From positions 1 through 9,863 of the forward strand of contig CADCPL010000151.1 in assembly GCA_902803305.1 (NCBI GenBank): 9,863 nt of DNA. Reading direction: 5' to 3'. A program made the translations under genes and the position numbers. Shown here one piece after another: positions 1-5,868 of this stretch. Position 1 is the first letter of the stretch. The number at the start of each line of letters is the position of its first letter. The notes beneath the pieces were generated by a model, which was not told the DNA's origin, made no database searches, and was given only the letters and a program-made list of their open reading frames with translations. This stretch comes from an uncultured Lachnospiraceae bacterium. Lineage in GTDB: Bacteria; Bacillota; Clostridia; Lachnospirales; Lachnospiraceae.

Positions 1-1208
1 ATGACATTGTTGGCGATAAGCGCATAATATACATCATCTATCGGGATCATCATGAGGGATGATTTTACGACATCATTGTTGTACGTCTTCATATTGACGA
101 TCTTGGATACGAGTATACCCGCAAGTTTCTGCTCAAGCATGTTGTATACCGCAGTCTGAAGATCGGCATCTATTGACAGATATACATCGTTTCCGGCCTT
201 CGGATCCACATGGGATATGGATTCGATGATCTTACCCATGTTATCGACATACATCGCATCCTTGCCTTTGGTCCCCTGCAGATACTCCTCCATTGATTTT
301 TCAATACCGGATTTTCCGACCATGTCGGCACCATTGTATTCATGCGTGGAAGACGCAAGCTCTACAAGATCGTCAGGAGAAGCATTTCCCGTATATCCTA
401 TGATATGCGCAAAATAAACCGGATCGTTGTACTGACGCAGAGTATTGACTTCTATCCCGACACCCTGAAGGATATCGGAATTTTCCTTAATTGCAGCAAC
501 CGCTTCATCATTGACATCATCCGCTATTACAGTAGACAGATATTTCTGGTAACTGTTCATGGCGAGCTGATATCTGATCGTCATTATCTTCAGTACTTCT
601 TCTTTTGAATACCCTTCAAGCGGAACAAATTCACTATTACCCTTTTCGTCGATGACCGTGTGGCCGATACCGTATTTTTTTGAATCCGCCAGGAACCTCA
701 CAACATCATCCGGCGTTGAGTTTCTCTCACTCGTGGTCAGATCGTCAGTTGATTTATGTCCGTATATGTCCGCAAGAAATCTTGTAAGTCTCGTACCGGT
801 TATCGCAAATTCATATTGTCCGTCATCATTTATGATGATGTTAAAATCATTTGATACGGAATTCCCGCATTCCTCGACTATATTGATGGCTCTTGCAATC
901 GAATCATTGATGAGCGCATTCTTGTTCTTTCCGGATTCGAAATTATCTTCTATCGTCACCGAATAAGCAAGCTTATTGTATGCAAGGAGTTTTCCGTTCC
1001 TGTCATATATATTGCCGCGGGTACTCTTAAGTGTCGTTTCTTTTTTGATCGTGAGCTTGAAATTGTTGAGATAATCCTGTCCGTTTATTATCTGCATGAC
1101 AAACAGGCGCTGTACAAGGATGATCACAAAAACGATATATACCGCGAACAGTATTGTAAATCTGTTGAAAATGGCTTCTTTCAGCCATTCCTTAAAGTCG
1201 GAGAACAA
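1..1208 (-). CDS. mrdA: Penicillin-binding protein 2, class B (elongation transpeptidase), 3' end outside window
   Basis: This is a membrane-anchored class B PBP that cross-links peptidoglycan during cell elongation, working with MreBCD and RodA. I translated it by hand; 402 codons are visible before the left edge. The proposed start is TTG at 1208, directly after the mreD stop and 8 nt downstream of an AGAAGGA site. The first in-frame ATG is about residue 38, inside the membrane anchor. A short cytoplasmic stretch is followed by one membrane segment (about 16-40). Then come the class B signature TRGNIYDRNG (63-72), the dimerisation-domain motif GKSGIEKSMEEYLQG (298-312) and VYLSIDADLQ (342-351), where transpeptidase domains begin. 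The catalytic SxxK, SxN and KTG motifs would lie beyond the edge and are not seen. After LQ the usual strand that reads like A-V-V-x-D-P-x-T-G is replaced by a different sequence. The neighbours favour PBP2 over the division protein PBP3/FtsI. Family call is confident; exact paralogue is less so. Confidence 0.9.
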   Translation of the reverse strand, partial: MFSDFKEWLKEAIFNRFTILFAVYIVFVIILVQRLFVMQIINGQDYLNNFKLTIKKETTLKSTRGNIYDRNGKLLAYNKLAYSVTIEDNFESGKNKNALINDSIARAINIVEECGNSVSNDFNIIINDDGQYEFAITGTRLTRFLADIYGHKSTDDLTTSERNSTPDDVVRFLADSKKYGIGHTVIDEKGNSEFVPLEGYSKEEVLKIMTIRYQLAMNSYQKYLSTVIADDVNDEAVAAIKENSDILQGVGIEVNTLRQYNDPVYFAHIIGYTGNASPDDLVELASSTHEYNGADMVGKSGIEKSMEEYLQGTKGKDAMYVDNMGKIIESISHVDPKAGNDVYLSIDADLQTAVYNMLEQKLAGILVSKIVNMKTYNNDVVKSSLMMIPIDDVYYALIANNV

Positions 1209-1715
1209 TCAGGCGTTCCTTCTTTCTCTGTCTTCGAGCCATTCGTTTATGTTAAGAATGATCTTATATATTATTATTGTCACAAATATCGTATATACTA
1301 TCTCGGGAAGGATTATATGCATGAAATAATACCCGAATCTGACTTTTCCCTGTATAAGGAATCTGAAAAAATATACGACAAAACAATATAAGAGTTCACT
1401 GCTCGTGATAAGTACCATGGGGAGTTTTATGTCTTCGGGATAAAATATGCTGGCAAAGAATCCGTTCAGATAACCTATGATCATATATACCAGCGCGTAA
1501 AAACCGATAATGTTTCCAAACAGGACATCCATGATAAGTCCCGAAACAAAACCGATGACCATCCCTTCCTTTTTGCCGCGCATGAAACCGAAGCACGATG
1601 TAAGTATGATCAGAAGATTCGGAGCTACGCCGCCCATCGGCAGTATCCTTATCATCGTACTCTGAAGAAGATATGCTATAAGAATGAGAAGAAGTATCGT
1701 GATCTTTCTGTACAT
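1209..1715 (-). CDS. mreD: Rod shape-determining protein MreD
   Basis: MreD is a small integral membrane protein of the elongation complex that associates with MreC and couples cytoplasmic MreB to wall synthesis. The 168-residue product has the usual MreD length and is almost entirely hydrophobic, with about five or six membrane segments (roughly 4-24, 30-47, 53-70, 72-92, 100-122 and 135-158). Typical features are the N-terminal run ending in Leu-Gln-Ser, the P-N-L-L-I segment near residue 32, and a Gly-rich stretch with G-L-I-M-D-V-L-F-G around 59-67. The C-terminus is short and charged (E-D-R-E-R-R). It starts at ATG 1715, one base after the mreC stop, behind an AAGGA site 5 nt upstream. 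Its stop abuts the PBP2 start in the same reading frame. Sequence conservation in MreD is low, so the call rests on topology and position between mreC and a PBP2 gene. Confidence 0.9.
   Translation of the reverse strand: MYRKITILLLILIAYLLQSTMIRILPMGGVAPNLLIILTSCFGFMRGKKEGMVIGFVSGLIMDVLFGNIIGFYALVYMIIGYLNGFFASIFYPEDIKLPMVLITSSELLYCFVVYFFRFLIQGKVRFGYYFMHIILPEIVYTIFVTIIIYKIILNINEWLEDRERRNA
1216..1223 (-). promoter_or_regulatory. Ribosome binding site for the PBP2 gene (decides a TTG start)
   Basis: AGAAGGAA lies inside the last codons of mreD. Its AGGA core is 8 nt upstream of a TTG that immediately follows the mreD TGA. No ATG or GTG occurs near the predicted N-terminus in this frame, so the site supports TTG initiation. 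Translation of PBP2 is probably coupled to termination of mreD; that is inference from the zero spacing. Confidence 0.7.
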
Positions 1716-1716
1716 A

Positions 1717-2580
1717 TCATTCCTTGGTCTGTTTCATCTGTGTTACAACAAGAACAATATCCAGATGCTCAAAATCAACAACCGGCGTGATATAACCTGA
1801 TTTTGTCAGATTATTGGAATCATCGCTTATCTCTTTGATATATCCTATGGATATACCGGGCAGATATTTGTTGCTTATCTGACTCGTAACGATCTGATCT
1901 CCGGGTGAAACTTCATTATCTTCATCCTGAAGATCCGAAAACCTTATCGTTCCGTTTGAATACATTTCAAGACCACCCGATACTATCATCGTATCGGATG
2001 TATTAAGCACCATGGCGCTTATGTTGGAATCATCGTCGATTATGGACCTGACTGTAGCCCAGTTCGGCCCGACTGAAGTGACTATACCGACAAGTCCGGC
2101 CCCGGCCATAACGTTCATATTGACCTTTATACCGTCATTGCTTCCTTTGTCGATAAGAAAGGTTGAGTACCAGTTACCTGCATCCTTACCGATGACCCTT
2201 GCCCCTACTGTCGGATAATCGCTGTATCTTTCGTCAAGCGCTAGGAGCTGCCTAAGCTCTGCCAGTTCGTATTTATCAGTCGTAAGATCATTTATCTTTA
2301 TAGTCAGTTCTTTAACCGATTCACGCAGTTCTTCATTTTCAACACGCAGATCCTCAAGTTCTTTTAATGACTTTGACCTTCCGAACAGCCAGCTTCCGGC
2401 ATATGATATGGCTTTTTGAAACGGGATGACCGTATAACCGGCAACAGCCTGCGGCGGTCCGTTCATTATATCGGTAGCATAAGAAAGCACCATCATGATT
2501 ACGCATAAAACAGACAGTGCCAGCAAAATGTATTTACTCGGTATATTCGGTTTATTTCTGCTTGATCTCTTTCTTGCCAT
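1717..2580 (-). CDS. mreC: Rod shape-determining protein MreC
   Basis: MreC is a bitopic membrane protein whose extracytoplasmic part scaffolds the elongation machinery and contacts PBP2. The 287-residue product has a basic N-terminus (ARKRSSRNK), one membrane segment (about 16-34), a coiled-coil region (about 68-116, heptad Leu/Glu pattern) and then the two-barrel MreC domain. Diagnostic stretches are ARVIGKDAGNWYSTFLIDKG (127-146), the G-x-G-L-V-G-I-V turn near 160-167 and S-P-G-D-Q-I-V-T-S (225-233). The C-terminal strand D-I-V-L-V-V (274-279) closes the domain. It starts at ATG 2580, 6 nt after the mreB-like stop; a GTGATC stretch just upstream can pair with the 3' end of 16S rRNA. Length and architecture are normal for Firmicutes, and nothing suggests truncation. 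Confidence 0.95.
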   Translation of the reverse strand: MARKRSSRNKPNIPSKYILLALSVLCVIMMVLSYATDIMNGPPQAVAGYTVIPFQKAISYAGSWLFGRSKSLKELEDLRVENEELRESVKELTIKINDLTTDKYELAELRQLLALDERYSDYPTVGARVIGKDAGNWYSTFLIDKGSNDGIKVNMNVMAGAGLVGIVTSVGPNWATVRSIIDDDSNISAMVLNTSDTMIVSGGLEMYSNGTIRFSDLQDEDNEVSPGDQIVTSQISNKYLPGISIGYIKEISDDSNNLTKSGYITPVVDFEHLDIVLVVTQMKQTKE

Positions 2581-2586
2581 TTATGA

Positions 2587-3597
2587 TCACTCGGAAAAAT
2601 CCTGCATCGTATAAACTACTGAGTGAAGGCTTTCGTTCTTTATTATCTGTGACAGTCCGTACGCAACGCTGCCCTCCTTGTGCGGTGAGAACAGCACGTT
2701 GAGTCCGGTGCTCTTTGATATCAGTTCATGAAGATCGCCTATACCGGCACTTCCCCCGGTAAGGAATATCCCCTTCTTGTATATATCCGCACCCAGTTCG
2801 GGCGGAGTTCTCTCCAGTATCAGCCTGACATTGTCGATTATGCTCTCAAAATGCTCATGCATCGCACGCTCTATGAGCATTGTAGGGATCGTTCTCTCAA
2901 CCGGAAGTCCCGTAACGATATCTCTTCCGTACACGACTGCATCCCTTTGAGCTGCTTCAAGTTCCGGAAGATCGATCTTGGTCTGTTCGGCGGTCTTGGC
3001 ACCGATCAGAAGGTTGTACTCTTTTCTGATCATGTTCCTTATCGATTCGTCAAACTTCTTGCCGCCGGTCTTGATAAGTTTGGACAACACTATACCGCCA
3101 AGACTCAGTATCGATATCTCGGTAGTCTCATATCCTACGTTGACCACAAGAAATCCCTGGGATCTCTGCATCTCGGTATCCATTCCGATGCCGTCTGCTA
3201 TGGCCTTTTCAACTATATAGATATTACGCGCCCTGATGTTCGATTCTTTGACCAGATCAACAAACGCGCGCTTTTCAACTTCCGTGATATCTGTCGGAAC
3301 GGAAATATAATAGTCAGCACTCCTTATATTGCCTTCCATTTCATCGTTGATGAAATTACGTATAAGGATCTGCATATGATTGATATCGGCGATAACGCCG
3401 TATGTAAGCGGGAAAGTCACTTTGATATTATCCGGTGACTTTTCGTACATTGTAAAAGCATCATCTCCGTACGCGAACAGATTTCTCCTGTTCTGGATCG
3501 CTATCATGTTCTTGTAAGATGTGATCCTGTCAGTAAATCCGTTATATATTTTGATGTTATAGGTACCAAGATCTATACCGAAAGCGTTGATCGCCAA
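2587..3597 (-). CDS. mreB: MreB/Mbl-family bacterial actin with an altered nucleotide site
   Basis: MreB-family actins form membrane-bound filaments that direct lateral wall synthesis. The product (336 residues from TTG 3597) follows MreB throughout: phosphate-1 loop FGIDLGT (6-12), the D-G-V-I-A-D-like stretch YGVIAD (66-71), I-S-L-G-G-I-V-like SLGGIVL (165-171), YNLLIGAKTAE (194-204), the strongly MreB-specific YGRDIVTGLP (223-232) and the adenosine motif FLTGGSAGIG (278-287). Departures are clear. The phosphate-2 motif, normally D-I-G-G-G-T-T, reads N-V-G-Y-E-T-T (153-159), so the Mg/ATP Asp is Asn and two glycines are lost. The usual GGD is GGK, and the conserved E-E-P-M-A-A-A reads E-K-A-I-A-D-G. 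An upstream in-frame TTG at 3621 would add 8 residues but lacks a ribosome binding site. It sits directly before mreCD, so a shape role is likely. Whether it hydrolyses ATP is doubtful; it may be a divergent MreB or a paralogue. Confidence 0.88.
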   Translation of the reverse strand: MAINAFGIDLGTYNIKIYNGFTDRITSYKNMIAIQNRRNLFAYGDDAFTMYEKSPDNIKVTFPLTYGVIADINHMQILIRNFINDEMEGNIRSADYYISVPTDITEVEKRAFVDLVKESNIRARNIYIVEKAIADGIGMDTEMQRSQGFLVVNVGYETTEISILSLGGIVLSKLIKTGGKKFDESIRNMIRKEYNLLIGAKTAEQTKIDLPELEAAQRDAVVYGRDIVTGLPVERTIPTMLIERAMHEHFESIIDNVRLILERTPPELGADIYKKGIFLTGGSAGIGDLHELISKSTGLNVLFSPHKEGSVAYGLSQIIKNESLHSVVYTMQDFSE

Positions 3598-3602
3598 AAC
3601 AT

Positions 3603-3609
3603 CTCCCTC
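3603..3609 (-). promoter_or_regulatory. Ribosome binding site for the mreB-like gene (decides the start)
   Basis: GAGGGAG stands 5 nt upstream of the TTG at 3597, giving a product that begins Met-Ala-Ile-Asn-Ala-Phe-Gly-Ile-Asp, close to the usual MreB N-terminus. The earlier TTG at 3621 has only A/T-rich sequence in front of it. An ATG at 3602 in the spacer is out of frame. Confidence 0.65.
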
Positions 3610-3631
3610 ATTCCCATACAATATCTAGCAT

Positions 3632-3660
3632 ATTTTACCATAAGAATCGCTATATGTATA
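3632..3660 (-). promoter_or_regulatory. Candidate promoter for mreB-mreC-mreD-PBP2
   Basis: In the only intergenic gap of the window, the minus strand reads TGG followed by TAAAAT (3632-3637), an extended -10 element. TATACA (3655-3660), a 4/6 match to the -35 consensus, lies 17 bp upstream across the ynbB stop codon. A perfect TTGACA lies farther up at 3676-3681 inside ynbB, 17 bp from a poor -10 (TACATA). The region is A/T-rich, so chance matches are easy. I see no terminator hairpin in the gap, so readthrough from the upstream genes is also likely. Confidence 0.35.
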
Positions 3661-4939
3661 TATCAACAATATGCTTGTCAACGAGCATCTGCAGTGATCT
3701 GAGTATTCCGATCTTGGCATGCGGCCAGGTAAGTCCCCCCTGAAAATATACCGCATAAGGCTCTTTCATCGGTGCATCTGCCGACAGTTCAATTGAGCTT
3801 CCCGAAACAAATGCTCCCGCAGCCATGATCACGTCACTGTCATATCCGGGCATATCCCACGGCTCTGCAGTAAGAAACGAGTCAACGGGCGCCGCCGACT
3901 GGATACCGTTGCAAAAAGCACAAACAGCCTCGGGCGATCCGAGAGTCACTGCCTGGATTATGTCATTGCGCGGTTCGTTAGAATCCGGTATTACCGAGAA
4001 CCCCAGCTTTTCATATATGTTTGCAGCAAATACCGCACCCTTTAAAGCCGCGCAGGCAACCGTAGGTGCAAGAAACAGTCCCTGAAACAGCGTTCTGTTT
4101 ATATCAAGGGTTGCTCCCACTTCCTTGCCGAGTCCCGGGGATGACAGTCTGTATGCAGCCCTTTCTATGCATTTCTTTGTTCCCGCGATATAACCTCCTA
4201 CCGGCGCAAGGCCTCCGCCGGGGTTTTTTATAAGTGAACCTACCACCATATCGGCACCCACATCAGAAGGTTCGATCGTATCAACGAACTCGCCGTAGCA
4301 ATTATCGACCATCACGATGATGTCTGATCTGATGCTCTTTACGAATTTTATGACTTCTCCTATCGAGCCTACCGAAAGAGACGGTCTTGTCTGATATCCC
4401 TTGGATCTTTGAATCGCGCATAATCTTGTCTTTTGACCTATAGCCGCCCGTATTCCCTCAAGATCAAATGAACCGTCGGGAAGCAGATCCACCTGAGAGT
4501 ATGAGACTCCATACTCCTTAAGCGATCCGATGCTTTCTCTTATCCCGATGACCTCTTCGAGAGTATCATAAGGTTTTCCCGAGATCGAGAGCATCTCATC
4601 TCCGGGAAGGAGCTGTGAGGACAATGCTATATAAAGAGCATGCGTTCCGCATGTTATCTGAGGCCTGACAAGCGCATCTTCCGTTGAGAATACTTTTGCA
4701 TATACAGCCTCGAGTGTCTGCCTTCCGAGATCATTGTATCCGTATCCGCTTGAAGGCATAAAACACGCTTCACTTACCCGGCATTGCTGCATGGCGCCAA
4801 GAACCTTGAGCTGATTGTACTCTGCCGTCTTATCAAAAGTCTCGAATCTGTCTTTAAGTGAATCGAGTATCTTCTCGCCGAACGAATAAACTTCTTTGCT
4901 TATCCCGCATTTTTCATAATAGTTTATAAGATCATCCAT
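3650..4939 (-). CDS. ynbB: PLP-dependent enzyme, YnbB / 'methionine gamma-lyase / aluminum resistance' family
   Basis: This is a fold-type I pyridoxal-phosphate enzyme of the Cys/Met metabolism superfamily, in the subfamily usually labelled aluminum resistance protein or methionine gamma-lyase family. Its physiological substrate is, to my knowledge, not settled. Numbered from ATG 4939 (429 residues), visible features are the N-terminal FMPSSGYGYNDLGR (60-73), R-P-Q-I-T-C-G-T-H (92-100, phosphate-binding region), VDNCYGEF (211-218) with the Asp expected to hold the pyridine nitrogen, and GSLIKNPGGG (234-243) with the probable Schiff-base Lys238. The C-terminal YFQGGLTWPHAKIG (398-411) is also typical. 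Length is normal. A longer reading from TTG 4960 adds 7 residues but lacks a ribosome binding site; ATG 4939 has AAAAAGGG 8 nt upstream. The start overlaps the miaA stop by 8 nt (ATGGATGA), so translational coupling is likely. The neighbours do not reveal the substrate. Confidence 0.88.
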   Translation of the reverse strand: MDDLINYYEKCGISKEVYSFGEKILDSLKDRFETFDKTAEYNQLKVLGAMQQCRVSEACFMPSSGYGYNDLGRQTLEAVYAKVFSTEDALVRPQITCGTHALYIALSSQLLPGDEMLSISGKPYDTLEEVIGIRESIGSLKEYGVSYSQVDLLPDGSFDLEGIRAAIGQKTRLCAIQRSKGYQTRPSLSVGSIGEVIKFVKSIRSDIIVMVDNCYGEFVDTIEPSDVGADMVVGSLIKNPGGGLAPVGGYIAGTKKCIERAAYRLSSPGLGKEVGATLDINRTLFQGLFLAPTVACAALKGAVFAANIYEKLGFSVIPDSNEPRNDIIQAVTLGSPEAVCAFCNGIQSAAPVDSFLTAEPWDMPGYDSDVIMAAGAFVSGSSIELSADAPMKEPYAVYFQGGLTWPHAKIGILRSLQMLVDKHIVDIYI

Positions 4940-5867
4940 TAAATATACCCTTTTTTTCAAGCTGACTTATCATTGTATCAACAACATCTTTTTCTTCGCT
5001 TATGTTGATAAAACACACATCTCTTTCCCGTTTGAACCATGTAAGCTGTCTTTTGGCAAAATGCCTTGTATCTCTTTTGATTATATATACCGCCTCTTCA
5101 AGAGATATCGAACCTTCAAGATGATCTATGATCTCTTTGTATCCGAGTCCGTGCATCGAAACAAAACTCTTATCAAGTCCCCTGTCCATAAGCCCTTTTA
5201 CTTCGTCAACGAGACCTTCTTCGATCATCCTGTCCACACGACGGTTTATCCTGTCATATATCTTCTGCCGCTCATCGGTAAGAACAAAATAGCAGAACCT
5301 GTATGGTGACGTTCTGTTCATGCTGTCACTGTTATGTTCCGAAATAGGCATTCCGGTTTGCTTATTATACTCAAGCGCGCGTATCACCCTGCGGCTGTCA
5401 TTAGGATGGATCTTCTTTGCGGCTGAAGGATCGACTCTTTTAAGCATATCATGGACATAAACGCTGCCGTTCTGTCTGATGAGTTCTGCGAGCATTTCCC
5501 TGTATTCTGTCATCTCATCACCGGGTGCAAAGGGAATATCATACAGAACGCTCTGGATATAGAAGCCGGTCCCCCCTACCATGATCGGTATGCGTCCCAT
5601 GTCCCATATCTCATTCATGGCAGATTCTGCCATTTCCTTAAACATTACGATGTTAAAATCTTCGGCCGGATCCAGGACATCTATGAGATAATGCCTTATA
5701 CCATCTCTCTCATCTTCGGATACCTTGGCGGTACCTATATCCATACCTTTGTATACCTGCATGGAATCTGCGCTGATTATGCTTCCGTCTATCCTTTTTG
5801 CAAGCTTTATCGCTGCTTCCGATTTTCCGACGGCAGTAGGTCCGGCTAAAATGACAAGCGGCTTCAT
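4932..5867 (-). CDS. miaA: tRNA dimethylallyltransferase MiaA
   Basis: MiaA transfers a dimethylallyl group from DMAPP to N6 of adenosine 37 in tRNAs reading codons that begin with U; MiaB normally adds the 2-methylthio group afterwards. The 311-residue product is full length for the family. In order it has the P-loop GPTAVGKS (9-16), the substrate-binding segment DSMQVYKGMDIGTAK (34-48), GGTGFY (98-103), HPNDSRRVIRALE (154-166) in the insert that grips the anticodon loop, GLGYKEI (240-246) and the C-terminal RDTRHFAKRQLTWFKR (265-280). It starts at ATG 5867, one base after the mutL stop, with AGAGGA 9 nt upstream. Its last codons overlap ynbB and contain an A7 run. A mutL-miaA pair is common in bacteria (in E. 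coli they are followed by hfq); here a PLP enzyme gene follows instead. No key residue appears to be missing. Confidence 0.97.
   Translation of the reverse strand: MKPLVILAGPTAVGKSEAAIKLAKRIDGSIISADSMQVYKGMDIGTAKVSEDERDGIRHYLIDVLDPAEDFNIVMFKEMAESAMNEIWDMGRIPIMVGGTGFYIQSVLYDIPFAPGDEMTEYREMLAELIRQNGSVYVHDMLKRVDPSAAKKIHPNDSRRVIRALEYNKQTGMPISEHNSDSMNRTSPYRFCYFVLTDERQKIYDRINRRVDRMIEEGLVDEVKGLMDRGLDKSFVSMHGLGYKEIIDHLEGSISLEEAVYIIKRDTRHFAKRQLTWFKRERDVCFINISEEKDVVDTMISQLEKKGIFNG
4948..4955 (-). promoter_or_regulatory. Ribosome binding site for ynbB, inside the miaA 3' end
   Basis: AAAAAGGG lies 8 nt before ATG 4939 and supports that start over the in-frame TTG at 4960. It is part of the A7-G3 run that also encodes Glu-Lys-Lys-Gly at the end of MiaA. 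Confidence 0.55.
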
Positions 5868-5868
5868 A

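Noticed and set aside
217..966. Several short plus-strand open frames over the left 1 kb, which might be read as small genes in a gene-poor stretch
   Set aside because: The minus strand here is a continuous open frame encoding a class B PBP with clear motifs. The plus-strand frames overlap each other and have no family resemblance.
2728..3438. A 236-codon open frame on the plus strand, antisense to the mreB-like gene
   Set aside because: It lies wholly inside a gene with family motifs along its length. Its translation shows no recognisable domain and no convincing ribosome binding site, so it is best explained by codon bias of the minus-strand gene.
3676..3681. A perfect TTGACA, as a -35 element for the shape operon
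   Set aside because: At 17 bp downstream there is only TACATA, a poor -10, and the hexamer lies inside ynbB. The TATACA / TGG-TAAAAT pair is the better candidate, though also weak.
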